DNA from: Cymbomonas tetramitiformis
Taxonomy: Eukaryota; Chlorophyta; Pyramimonadophyceae; Pyramimonadales; Pyramimonadaceae
Assembly: GCA_001247695.2 (NCBI GenBank)
Contig: LGRX02027051.1
Location: 1-64,000, forward strand
DNA: 64,000 nucleotides
Direction: 5' to 3'
The first letter of the stretch is position 1, and the number at the start of each line of letters is the position of its first letter. This document shows, piece after piece, positions 54,514 through 63,487 of this stretch. The position numbers and the translations under genes were made by a program. The notes below the pieces were generated by a model. The model searched no databases and had not been told where the DNA came from. It saw nothing but the letters and a program-made list of their open reading frames with translations.

Positions 54514-54570
54514 CACCAGCATCACCATCAGCAGCAACAGCAGCAGCATCAGCAGCAGCAGCAACAGCAC
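54514..54570. repeat. CAG/CAA/CAT trinucleotide tract
   Basis: An interrupted CAG-type microsatellite just upstream of gag. On the plus strand it would read as poly-Gln/His inside a long open frame that is the shadow of gag; on the element's own strand it is CTG-rich leader. Confidence 0.8.
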
Positions 54571-54606
54571 TCGCAGGAGGAGTGGCAGCCACACTGAGAA
54601 GGAATC

Positions 54607-54915
54607 GTGGTAGAATGTGGTAAACTGGTGTTAAAATGTGGTAAACTGGTGGTAAACGGCGGTAAGCCCCTATGTGGGGTGGTAATCAGGTGGTAAACGT
54701 TAAAATATTTAAAAAAAAAATAATAACTGACGGTAAATCATTGGTAATTTGCGGTAACATAGGTTGAAGCATGGTAAAAGCCTGGTAATTTCAGAACGGA
54801 GCGTGGTAAACGAGGATCTGGAATGGTAAATGGTCGTGGCCTAATGGTAAATGGATATAAAACTTCGCAATGTAGTATAAATATAGAGACGGAGCTGGTA
54901 AACCGTGGTAAACGA
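54607..54915 (+). repeat. Cluster of 16 GGTAA(A) motifs
   Basis: Sixteen GGTAA, most as TGGTAAAC or TGGTAAATG, occur on the plus strand in about 310 bp, with none on the other strand. The cluster lies between two gag genes transcribed away from each other. Two TATA-like boxes, GATATAAAAC (about 54854) and GTATAAATATAG (about 54875), sit near its right end, some 190-210 bp before the plus-strand gag start. Confidence 0.75.
54854..54886 (+). promoter_or_regulatory. Possible TATA-type promoter for the plus-strand gag
   Basis: GATATAAAAC and GTATAAATATAG lie 180-210 bp upstream of the ATG at 55067. Spacing fits a core promoter with a moderate leader. Motif evidence only. Confidence 0.35.
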
Positions 54916-55066
54916 GGATCCTGAATGGTAGATGTGCAATTCTCTGGTCTGTGGCCAAGGTAGAATTGACAGGAGTGGAGCGACTGGCGAATGGCGGCCA
55001 GGTATGAACGCAGCCTCAGTGCCCGCAGCCAGTTAGTTTCTCTTCGCACTCGATAGCTTAGACGAT

Positions 55067-55960
55067 ATGGACCAGTATGACAGGGACAGTGACGCACTTG
55101 ACAAGACTGACACGAAGCTTTGTTACACTGGTGGCAAGAACGAGGATAGGGCGGCCTTTATCAGGCGTTTCGTTGAAATGGTGGGGAAAGAGCAGCGGGC
55201 TCATGAGTCCAGGGTACGCAGGCACATGAGGTCAGCGACTTTCCAGGGGCTCAGCCCACAGGCGAAGAAGGCCCTGAGGGACTCCCAGCCAGATTACAGA
55301 TAGATCACTATGGGACGGCCTGCCTTCGATCCTAGCAGCGGATGATCATTCCACCTCAGTCGCTCATGACTAGTGGTGCGCTGCATACATGAAGAATGGC
55401 CTTATGGCTTCCCACGCGTATCATGTCCTGAAGGATATCGCTGAGAGGGACTCTTTCCAGGGCTCTGTGCGCTGTGCACAACCTCCTTTCCATGAGCTGA
55501 AGCCAGGGGTGACATGGGCAGTCTGCAGAAAGTTCCAGGATGGCGATGTCGATGGTGAACTGTCTGACGAGTGGGAATTGGAGGGAACCTCTACCAAGGG
55601 TCTCACAGGCACGGATGGCACTGAGGATGCTCACTATTTCTGGGCCTTGAGGGCTTTCGTTGCAGAGCTTGAGGCCAAGTTCTTGATGAAGGGCACCAAG
55701 GAGAAGGAGGACCTTCTGGTCGCCAAGTCGCAGACCCCCGAGCAAGATGGCCTCGCCTACGTGAAGAGTTGCCGCCGCAGGGAGTCCGCGCTCAACGCTG
55801 GCAAGATGGTGGAGGACTCCATCGTCAGGCAGGACATCGAGGAATGCATCAAGGGACTGCGTATCAAGGAATACAGGGAGCGCGTGTCCGAGCAGCTGCG
55901 AGTCAGCCATCCTGCCCCCAACAAGGTCACGTGGGAGGACCTGGAGGTTATCGTAGAGAA

Positions 55961-55967
<7 letters not shown>
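55067..55967 (+). pseudogene. Second, divergent gag (head to head with the gypsy-DNMT gag), decayed
   Basis: Clear homologue of the minus-strand gag: LCYTGGKNEDRAAFIRRFVEM parallels the TGTKEEDRPKFLREFADM block, and GLTGTDGTEDAHYFWALRAF and PAPNKVTWEDLEVIVE parallel GLTGHDGTRDTQYFYALRGF and PPPNRVTWKDLESIIE. The match runs through 55303, where a frameshift occurs, then continues in another frame (LWDGLPSILAADD) with an in-frame TAG near 55371, then open again from 55389. It stops at 55967 in an (AAT)n run exactly where the counterpart continues. It belongs to a related but distinct element family; its pol is absent here. Confidence 0.82.

Positions 55968-55992
<25 letters not shown>
55963..55992. 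repeat. (AAT)n microsatellite
   Basis: About nine to ten AAT units at the point where the plus-strand gag homology ends. On the minus strand this is (ATT)n and lies downstream of the LINE-like element's coding region, so it may be that element's 3' tail. Confidence 0.75.
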
Positions 55993-55993
<1 letters not shown>

Positions 55994-56374
55994 CATTTAC
56001 GCTAGCAAAGGGGACAAAGTCCTGAGAGTGCGGTATCCCTGCAAAGCAGGCTAGTGAAAACACCAGGGGCTACTCCCTCTGCTATAGCGCGCCCACAAAG
56101 GGGCTCAGCCCACTTTTCAGCAGGGTGACATCTAGAGAAAAGGCTAGGTGCTAAGCAAAAAACTCTAGAAGATGGAGAAGCAGCCATGGCCGGGTGAGTG
56201 CAGGGGTGGCTGAATCTGAGCGGTGGGGAGGGAAGTCGAAGAATTAAGGGGGTATTTGGAGACGTTGAGGGAGGGGGTCGTGGGCGGGGGAGGGGGGTGG
56301 TGGGGGGAGGGGAAGGGGGGAGGGCCCCTCCCTAGGGGACAGGGAACCATCTTATATTGCAAGACTTTTGAAAA
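55993..56374. other. Presumed 3' untranslated region of the LINE-like element, with G-rich tract
   Basis: About 380 bp without a gene. It includes an exceptionally G-rich stretch (56267-56323) with many runs of three to six G, able to form G-quadruplexes on the plus strand; the element's sense strand is C-rich there. Confidence 0.5.
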
Positions 56375-59300
56375 TTATTGCAGGAGGGTTTGAAGAAAGT
56401 CGTTTGATTGCTGCACAGCTTCTGTTTCTGTCATGGTCTCACTGCTCGAGATGTCAACTGTATGCGGGTCAGTGTTTAAGGTGGTGGTGGTGTTTAACAG
56501 AAACACGTCTCGCCTATTTTTGGTGTGTTGCCTACAGATTCTTGAAAGTTTTTTAAGGAGAGGTTTAATCTTGCCACGGGGAACACCTATCGTGTTGAGG
56601 ACAGTACCAAAAAGAGGAGGGAGGTATCCCATGAGTGTAAGTACTTTGGGCCATTTCACGGTGCTTATGAAGGGCTTGGAGTTTGCGTTGGTGATTGTCG
56701 TGTCATGGTGACCACCATAATAATGCTCAGCATCACTCTGATGATAGGGAGGGTCTTGAGTGGGCCATGGGCAGAGCGAAGAAGGAAGTGCTTTGTCGCT
56801 TTCGTTCAGAACTTCATTCCAAATATCAGGGCTGACTCCTGTGTATTCTAGCCTCTTCTCCGTGACTCTGGACTTAGGAAGGACATTGAGGAACCATCTG
56901 GCAATCTTTTTCTGTGTAGGCCTCCAGTCAAAGGCTGGTTGAGTATCACTGGGTGCACTGTCTATAGCTATGATAACGACATCCGAGAAGTCATCCTTAT
57001 AGCATCCGTCACCTGGAAGAACGTAGGGGTCATCACCCGTCCAATAACCATGTGGGATGAATGGAATAGTGTTATGCGGGAATCTGAAAACAAGTTTAAA
57101 GCCTTTATCAAACCATCTTTTTTGGTTTTTGGGAGACAGCGGAAGAATCCATGTTCCTGAAAATCCAGGGACGGTGTTGGCCGCTTTATGTCCCATTTCC
57201 AAGGTAGTCATAACCGCCGAAGATTTGCCCTTATCCTTCCCATCAAAGGGGGGATTTCCGTAAACGATTCTGCCAATGCCTGTTATCGGGTCCACGTAGG
57301 CATCCCAAGCGAGACCATCAAAGCCGATTTTTCCATGATGGCAGAAGGGCCTGAGGGCTCTTTTCATTCTTGTGGTGGGTATGCATCTTCTCGAGTGAAT
57401 TCTAGGGTGGGCATTTAGTGGGTTGGAGAAAAGTTCACAGCCGTTTTTGTCAAGGTTTCTGTCATCCACCAAAATATCTAAGAGGCTTCTTCTGATCGCG
57501 TAGCAGTTTTTAGAATCTCCCGATTCAAACTTACATGCATTGAGTGCTTCATGAATATCGTGAGCCCTATTCGAGTACTCCGTAAGTGAGCATGGGACTG
57601 CTTTGTTGGAAAGGCGGTGCCAAGCCAAACGTTTCCAAAACTCTTTCTTTTGGACATAATGTAGTTCGGGATATTTAATTGTTCCCGTAACATGGTCCAC
57701 TTCGGGTTTAGCGGTCACAGCAATGGTATTCTTTTTTGAACTTGATGGACGGTACATGCTAGCTTCCGGGAGAGCGTGTAAGTATAATTCCTCATTCATT
57801 TCCTGTCTTAGGTCAGCAAGTGGAAAAAGTTCCGATGGCTGTGTCTTGATGTATGTGGTACCTTTCCCAGGGTTTAGTAGTTTAGGCTTTTCTGAGATTT
57901 CTTCAGCGATGATTTTCCTTAGTTCGCTATCTTGGGTTGTTCTAAGACTATACAAACTATTATTATGTCCTGGGCATTCAAGTTGGATGTGTTCGAAGGT
58001 GCATTTTGTAGTCTGTTGGCAGTAGGGGCAGTTTTCAGTCCCGATTTTCCCCAGTTTAAATAAACGTGCTGGAGAGGCTTGAAGGCCCAGGAGTTCTCTG
58101 CTTCTAGAAGCGGTGAAAGCTTTAGGTGTTATTTTGGAAATATCTTTAGTGGGGGCGGTGTTATTCTCGTTGAGCATTCTCAGGTACTTCCCTTGAGACT
58201 GTAGAGTTCTCCAATTATGATAGTGTGAGAGTCGTTGAATTCTTCTGATGTGACTACGGATATCGCCTAAAATAGGGACCTCAAAAAAGAATAACGAGAA
58301 GGGCAGTTCCTCGGCAGGGTCGTAGCGGGAGATGTCTAAACAGCCCCCTCTGAATGAGGCTCTTTTAGCAGTACGGTCCACTCTGTCATGGACTTTGTCA
58401 TTATTGTGACCCCTAATCCATTTAAGGATGATTTTACTGTGGTCTCCTTCACTGTAGAAGCCAAGTTCTTCTAACAGTAGGCGAACAGCCTGCACATCTC
58501 TGCGATTAGCTTCACGTAGTTTGTCCCGAGCACTCATGGATCTGCCATCCTTTGTTACAGCAGATATTGCGGCCATGGAGTCAATGGCATGTACCATTGG
58601 AGTCATGGATTTGAGGAGTTTCTCTTTTTGTTCTGTGAGTAGAAATCGCAGTCCCGCAATTTCAGCAGATGTGCTACTCGGGTTTTGGATATCTTCCTTG
58701 ATAAGAAGCCCCGGTGCGGAGAAAGTTCTTGAGGGGGGGATATTCATCTTCCGAACAAGTGGCATTCCGTTGTCAAAGTTTTTTATGGCATATGCTGCAC
58801 CACTGCATGCTGTTTTCTTACCAGCAAATAGAGAACCATCGCTTGCCATATTATAATCTTCCATTTGTTTGCTCTTTTCGGCGTTGGGGGTAGATTCTTC
58901 TTCCGAGTCGCTAGGGCAGCTATATTCACTTTCTTCTTCCGCAGTTTTGTTTTTCATTCTGGCAATAATGGTCTCATACTGTCTGTCTGAGATGTAATCA
59001 TAGTGTGAGTTAATATCACTGACTTTAGCAAGGACAGAAGAGGGCGGGTCCATATGGTCATTATATTCGAAAATAGAACCTGCTGGAATTAGGATGCAAC
59101 CGTCATTGGCGATGCTATATTCAAAGTCGTATTGAAAACTGTTGGTTCCTTCGATTCTGACAAAGACATTAGGGTTTATGGCATTGTTACTGTATTCTGT
59201 ATATTGTATTGACATGGCCTCTAAGTCAATATTGGTAATGTGAATAAGAGAGATGGAATTTCGGTCACCATTTCCTTTCCAATGAAACTCACCCGTGTCG

Positions 59301-61330
59301 GGGGGTACTATGTTGTCTCTATATTGTTTCTTGACATATCTGGCCTGTGGGTCCAAATCTACAGGGTTTTGAAGCATTTCCTTTTCGATTCCGGTTAGCC
59401 ATCCAGGGGGTCTATTACCGTTCAGCCTGAAAAAGCCTTTACTTTCTTGCCATTTTTTTAACATTCCACCGCAGGGAGTCAGAAAGGAACCTGTGTGCTT
59501 GAGGTTATATTTTTGTATTGCGGAGGTAACATTCCTCGACATGTAGAGTTGTCTGGGAAGGGTGGTGATTAATGTGGTTTCACCCGCTTCATTTTCAGGG
59601 TAATTTTTAGAGTCGATAGCGTATCCAAGTTTTGCCATAATGTGACCTGTACGCCTAAACCAGTTAAAGCGTTTGTCTTTTGTGTGACTGTAGCTTGCAT
59701 AGTGTGATGAGGGGAAGCCCGAGATGGCATTTTTACCCATTTCGTTGTTCATGTTTTGAATTATTATTTTAAGCCACAGGTTGCTGTTTCTACGGTATAG
59801 TGAGATGAGGTGGGGATCAGTGATACGGTCCGTGTGGTTGTGTTGCCAATATTCGTGTTCATCTGCAGAACACAGGGTGTTCATAGTTTCAGTAATACAC
59901 GACGCGGTTACAATATCGAAGACACTATCAATACCGTACCCGCCTTGGCAGACTGCTGTCCAGATTATTTGGTGATTAGTGTCAACTGGGCAGCCCAAAT
60001 ATTTAATTATAAACGAAGCTATCATTTTGTCTAATTCAATTGCGACATTCTTTGAGGAGTTGGCAATTGCTGAGGTAACTTTAAGGGGGTACGCCATCCT
60101 CGGAACTACAACCGCATTTATAACATATCTTAGCTGGTGTAGAGTCATGTGTTGCAGTTGGATGGATATTAGAGTAGATTTAAGTCTGTCGATAAGGATT
60201 TCCGCCTGTTTGTCCCATTCCCCATTTAGTGCAAACCATACTCCGAGGTATCTGTTTACCTCTTTGCTGTTGGAGAAATCGAGAAAATCTGGTGACTCAG
60301 GGGGTATCCATTTCGAATCAATGGAAGGACTTGAGTCAATGGTATTGGGCTCCAGATGACCCCCTGAGATGAGTAAATCATCGGACAGGTCATATCGTGT
60401 TACCATTTTGCCCTGAGGTTTGGTGCGCTTTCTGTAAGAGTATTTGGATTTCTTAATATTGATGGGAATACCGATGAAGCTCATAAATTCATTAACTATA
60501 CCTAGCATGTCTTGAACTTCGTCTTTAGTTTTCCCCACGAGAATGATGTCATCACAGAGGAACCGTGCAAAGATATTTAAAGGGGTGTCCTTTTCTAATA
60601 GGTTTTGGGAGGGAGGAATAACATTATTTCCTGGTTTGTCTGGTCTATGGCGTTCCGAGTTCAGTTCATATCCATATGTGGTTCCTGTCGGGTTTGCACC
60701 GTTTGCTCTTTTTGCTAACCAAATTGCCAGAATGTCCATAATGGCTACAAACCTTAGTGGGCTCAAAACTTCTCCCTGAGGAACTCCACATTCGAGGGAC
60801 CATTCATCTGTGAGGCCTTCTTCGGTAAGTACGATTCTAGAGGCATCATTGGTGATGTCTGAGATGATGTTAATTATTTGCGATGGGAGTCCTAACTTTA
60901 TGAGCGCTAAATTGCTCATCCAGAATTCGGCTCTGTCAAATGCTTGTTTGAGGTCCAGGTAAACTACGTGGAGGTCTTTGTCGTATCTATTGGCATCCGA
61001 AATTACTTCATTCAAAATTTGGAGTGAGTCATCTTTGTTTTTATTCGGAAGAAAGGCATCTTGAATGGGAAAGAGAATGGGGTGGGTGTTGAGTATTGTT
61101 TTGAGACGGTTAGCAATTATTGTGTTAAATAGTTTAAGACCCGTTTCCAACATTGTGAGAGGTCTTGAATTATCTATTGTACATGGTGCAGAGGGGTTTT
61201 TAGGGATTGGAAGGATGACTCCAGATTTTGCACTCTTAGGAAATCTCCCAGTTATAAGAATGTGGTTAAAAAGTGAGACAGTAACTTCTTGAAAATTCTC
61301 TGGGCCCTTGATCCACTGTGAGTATCTCAT
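56375..61330 (-). CDS. LINE-like ORF: RT (C-terminal part)-RNase H-zinc knuckle-NPPF domain
   Basis: 1651 open codons. RT fingers/palm from the start: IPKNPSAPCTIDNSRPLTML, YLDLKQAFDRAEF near 125, CGVPQGEVLSPL near 182, FLCDDIILVGK near 262. This set is typical of non-LTR RTs. RNase H about 825-995: ASDGSLFAG, SAEIAGLR, HAIDSMAA and DRVDRTAKRA supply the four acidic positions. A CPYC...H...C cluster follows near 1100. Near 1340-1500 DGLAWDAYVDPITG and VYGNPPFDGK, then GTWILPLSP, resemble N6-adenine methyltransferases of the phage Dam type. The RT N-terminus is on the other side of a 1084-bp insertion (see 62435-63474). The ATG at 61330 is not a true start; the frame runs on into the insertion. 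Endonuclease not seen in the window. Confidence 0.85.
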   Translation of the reverse strand: MRYSQWIKGPENFQEVTVSLFNHILITGRFPKSAKSGVILPIPKNPSAPCTIDNSRPLTMLETGLKLFNTIIANRLKTILNTHPILFPIQDAFLPNKNKDDSLQILNEVISDANRYDKDLHVVYLDLKQAFDRAEFWMSNLALIKLGLPSQIINIISDITNDASRIVLTEEGLTDEWSLECGVPQGEVLSPLRFVAIMDILAIWLAKRANGANPTGTTYGYELNSERHRPDKPGNNVIPPSQNLLEKDTPLNIFARFLCDDIILVGKTKDEVQDMLGIVNEFMSFIGIPINIKKSKYSYRKRTKPQGKMVTRYDLSDDLLISGGHLEPNTIDSSPSIDSKWIPPESPDFLDFSNSKEVNRYLGVWFALNGEWDKQAEILIDRLKSTLISIQLQHMTLHQLRYVINAVVVPRMAYPLKVTSAIANSSKNVAIELDKMIASFIIKYLGCPVDTNHQIIWTAVCQGGYGIDSVFDIVTASCITETMNTLCSADEHEYWQHNHTDRITDPHLISLYRRNSNLWLKIIIQNMNNEMGKNAISGFPSSHYASYSHTKDKRFNWFRRTGHIMAKLGYAIDSKNYPENEAGETTLITTLPRQLYMSRNVTSAIQKYNLKHTGSFLTPCGGMLKKWQESKGFFRLNGNRPPGWLTGIEKEMLQNPVDLDPQARYVKKQYRDNIVPPDTGEFHWKGNGDRNSISLIHITNIDLEAMSIQYTEYSNNAINPNVFVRIEGTNSFQYDFEYSIANDGCILIPAGSIFEYNDHMDPPSSVLAKVSDINSHYDYISDRQYETIIARMKNKTAEEESEYSCPSDSEEESTPNAEKSKQMEDYNMASDGSLFAGKKTACSGAAYAIKNFDNGMPLVRKMNIPPSRTFSAPGLLIKEDIQNPSSTSAEIAGLRFLLTEQKEKLLKSMTPMVHAIDSMAAISAVTKDGRSMSARDKLREANRRDVQAVRLLLEELGFYSEGDHSKIILKWIRGHNNDKVHDRVDRTAKRASFRGGCLDISRYDPAEELPFSLFFFEVPILGDIRSHIRRIQRLSHYHNWRTLQSQGKYLRMLNENNTAPTKDISKITPKAFTASRSRELLGLQASPARLFKLGKIGTENCPYCQQTTKCTFEHIQLECPGHNNSLYSLRTTQDSELRKIIAEEISEKPKLLNPGKGTTYIKTQPSELFPLADLRQEMNEELYLHALPEASMYRPSSSKKNTIAVTAKPEVDHVTGTIKYPELHYVQKKEFWKRLAWHRLSNKAVPCSLTEYSNRAHDIHEALNACKFESGDSKNCYAIRRSLLDILVDDRNLDKNGCELFSNPLNAHPRIHSRRCIPTTRMKRALRPFCHHGKIGFDGLAWDAYVDPITGIGRIVYGNPPFDGKDKGKSSAVMTTLEMGHKAANTVPGFSGTWILPLSPKNQKRWFDKGFKLVFRFPHNTIPFIPHGYWTGDDPYVLPGDGCYKDDFSDVVIIAIDSAPSDTQPAFDWRPTQKKIARWFLNVLPKSRVTEKRLEYTGVSPDIWNEVLNESDKALPSSLCPWPTQDPPYHQSDAEHYYGGHHDTTITNANSKPFISTVKWPKVLTLMGYLPPLFGTVLNTIGVPRGKIKPLLKKLSRICRQHTKNRRDVFLLNTTTTLNTDPHTVDISSSETMTETEAVQQSNDFLQTLLQ

Positions 61331-61547
61331 TCCTGAGGGTCCTGGTTGTCTATTGGGGATACGGTGGGGTAACCCACCGTAACGAGGCGTTACGGTGGGT
61401 TAACCATACCCTAAGGTCTTAGCTATTTATTATCATTCTGAAGCAGTATATCGGGTCATACACGTGACACACATTGACTTTAGACTCATATCCACCATGT
61501 GAAATGGAAAATATACCGCTAGATCGCCGACAAGGCAGCAAAAAAAC

Positions 61548-61942
61548 ATGCCACCGCAAGCGAAAACAACGAAACACCCTGAAAAACTTGTAGGTTGCAA
61601 ACTCAATGTTCCGGCCGGTGCTTGTGGCCGTGAATGGGCCATTCAGGAGTTCAAAGACGTTTGCGACGACCCCCTGGAGTATCCCCTTGACGCGACAGTC
61701 GCCTCCTATGACGCTACGAAGGCATATGGCAAACGGTTCTGCGTGGTATTTGCTTATGACAATGACGAGCACCAAAAGTCCCTCTCCTTCGTTCTGGACG
61801 AGCAACTTTCGATGAGAACTGTAAGTTATATGACCTCTCGGTGCAAGAAATGTGCAATTCTAGATAGGATATCTGTGTGTAACTCATAACAATGCTTGGT
61901 AATACATTACAGCACGTGCATGCAAAGTTTCATCCCAATTGA
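61548..61942 (+). CDS. Small two-exon gene within the TIR element, function unknown
   Basis: Exon 1 61548-61820 and exon 2 61913-61942. Exon 1 ends at a perfect GTAAGT donor; 92 nt later ATTACAG gives an acceptor, and the joined frame continues HVHAKFHPN to a TGA, 100 residues in all. Read without splicing the frame runs to 61889. The N-terminus is basic (MPPQAKTTKHPEKLV); the middle contains WAIQEF and AYGKRFCVVFAYDNDEHQKS. No family recognised. It is too small for a transposase and may be a captured host fragment or an accessory factor. Confidence 0.45.
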
Positions 61943-62389
61943 ATAACATGGTGTGATGTTATTTCAGAAACCCAAACCCTATTGTAATGCACCGTATTTA
62001 TGTATATTCAGTGCATTTTTCAAGCCATACCCCCGCGTGTAAACCGCCTCAGAATTCCATCTATAATCAGATGATAATTGGACCCCATCTAAGGGAGGTC
62101 CCCTAGGTGTCATAGATGATAGAAAAATTCTAATATACATGTTCCAGATGCGAACTGCGTTCTTAAAATCTACCCATAGATGAAAAATGGGGTAACCCAC
62201 CGTAAGGATTTGGGGCATTTTTCTGCTTGACCCCTTGATATTAGGGCGTATATAAGGCACACCTATACGATATGTCTAGTATTTTTTGCAAGTCTACGCA
62301 TTAATACAACACCTAAGGTGTGTCAAAAAGCATGGGTTTGCCAAGTTGTCACAATATGCTAGCACTAGCATGCGGTTTCCGAAAACCTC

Positions 62390-62413
62390 TTACGGTGGGT
62401 TAACCCACCGTAA
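62390..62413. repeat. Perfect 24-bp palindrome near the right end of the TIR element
   Basis: TTACGGTGGGTT followed by its exact reverse complement. A near-perfect version with one extra G sits at 61360-61381 near the left end, and half-sites at about 61390-61403 and 62185-62200. Likely binding sites for the element's transposase. Confidence 0.85.
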
Positions 62414-62434
62414 GGTGCGCCCAATAGACATGGT

Positions 62435-63474
62435 GCTGTGGAGATACCACAGTCCGAGTATGCTTGTTGAAGTTCTTTGTGCGTGATTTCTGTCAATAGT
62501 CTCGCGACGGCCGTATCGGGGATTTTAGGGCTATCCTTGAGAATGTCAGTGAGCCACTGTGGGAGTTCATCTGGCTCATTCGGGTTAGTAGAAAATAATT
62601 TTTCATTTTTGTATTCATCTAGTGTTGTGTTTAGTCTTTCTGTTTTTGTCTCAGGTATCTTTCCATCACTACCTGGGGTAGCGGCTGCACCTTTTTCAGT
62701 AGGTTTCATCTGTCCCATGACTGTGTCTAGAAACCTCGAAAGGTTAGTTGAGAAAAGATGCTGCAGGGCTTCTTTTTCTCGAAGTTTGCGTCGTTCAATG
62801 TCGGTGTCTCTGCTTTTTTGAAAAGCATTTCTGATTATTACATAATTTTCATGCAATCGTAATCTCCATGTGGCTGCTGCTTCATTGAGTTTGGGTTGGA
62901 GCGAGGCAAACGGTAGTGTGCGGGCAGCCTTTTTGGCTTGCTTTGGAATGTTGCTAACATGAGTTCTTGTATCCAAATATTTGATGTTGCGGCGTACTGT
63001 GTTTAGCCATTTGTATATATAGTTAGATACTGCTGATGGTTTTTCGGACCTCCCAGTTTTGTTCAGATTCTTGGTGCTAAAGGCGTCACTTGCCGCCTGA
63101 TGTGCCAATTTGTGCAGGGTATCCCATGTCGCGTCAGGGTGCATTTCCTTGAGGCCAGTGCCGCCGTTTCTAGCTGCTTCCGATCCATTATCCATTTCGA
63201 GTGTGCTATGTAGTCTTTCAGTGTAGGACACCCAGCCTGTAGCGTATTGGAATAAATGGGTGGTGCAGTCTATTTTTTCCGAATGCATCTCAGATCCGTA
63301 CAGGTTCCAGAATTTAGCAGGCATATGGGGTTGTAGATGAATATCCCAGCTGGTCATGTGATCATCTGTGCTGGATTTCGTGATTTTCTTAACTTCCAGT
63401 GAGCTGAATGAAAGGTGTCGTTTGAGATAGGCATTTACATCTTTCTTATTTAGTAGGTGAGGCGAACCTATATG
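62435..63474 (-). CDS. LINE-like ORF, upstream part (N-terminal to and including start of RT)
   Basis: The counterpart of 56375-61330 before the inserted DNA element. An open frame with ATG at 63357 can be followed upstream without stop to about 63474 (SPHLLNKKDVNAYLKRHLSF). It is basic and helical (RRKLREKEALQHLFSTNLSRF), then ELPQWLTDILKDSPKIPDTAVARLL leads into the usual segment before RT motif 0. Real element sequence ends at 62435; the last codons of the frame, to 62365, come from the insertion. No apurinic endonuclease residues are visible, so the element is either 5'-truncated near 63.5 kb or lacks that domain. Confidence 0.7.
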
Positions 63475-63487
63475 GCTACTATCCCGA

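Larger units (their letters stand above)
42734..54600 (-). mobile_element. Ty3/gypsy-like element carrying DNA methyltransferases and a PHD finger
   Basis: About 11.9 kb. Gene order in sense direction: Gag (54417-52381), protease ORF (52409-51189), a charged ORF (51189-50110), then a 2400-codon ORF with membrane segments, RT, RNase H, C5-methyltransferase, integrase, PHD finger and a second methyltransferase. RT before integrase and the GPY/F-like tail fit Ty3/gypsy. The coding frames appear undamaged over more than 11 kb. The left end has a polypurine tract and probable 3' LTR; the 5' LTR is missing, so the copy may be truncated or rearranged at its 5' end. Elements of both LTR and non-LTR classes bearing DNMTs have been described in dinoflagellates and charophyte algae; this combination of modules I do not recognise. 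Confidence 0.85.
61347..62430. mobile_element. 1084-bp terminal-inverted-repeat DNA element inserted in the LINE-like RT
   Basis: Ends are TGTCTATTGGG and CCCAATAGACA, flanked by TGGT on both sides (61343-61346 and 62431-62434). Removing the element plus one TGGT (1088 bp) brings the two RT pieces into the same frame exactly (their starts differ by 2027, and 2027 minus 1088 is divisible by three), and joins STAP to GPSGM sensibly. The subterminal regions hold palindromes built on TTACGGTGGGTT and its complement (61360-61381, 62390-62413; a half at 61390 and 62185). A 4-bp duplication occurs in a few superfamilies (Sola and Kolobok, for example), but no transposase is present, so the class is open. 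Confidence 0.88.

Noticed and set aside
53656..54597. Long plus-strand frame with a poly-Gln/His C-terminus
   Set aside because: It lies opposite the gag gene of the minus-strand element, whose frame is supported by a homologous second gag. The Gln/His run is the CAG-type repeat read on the other strand.
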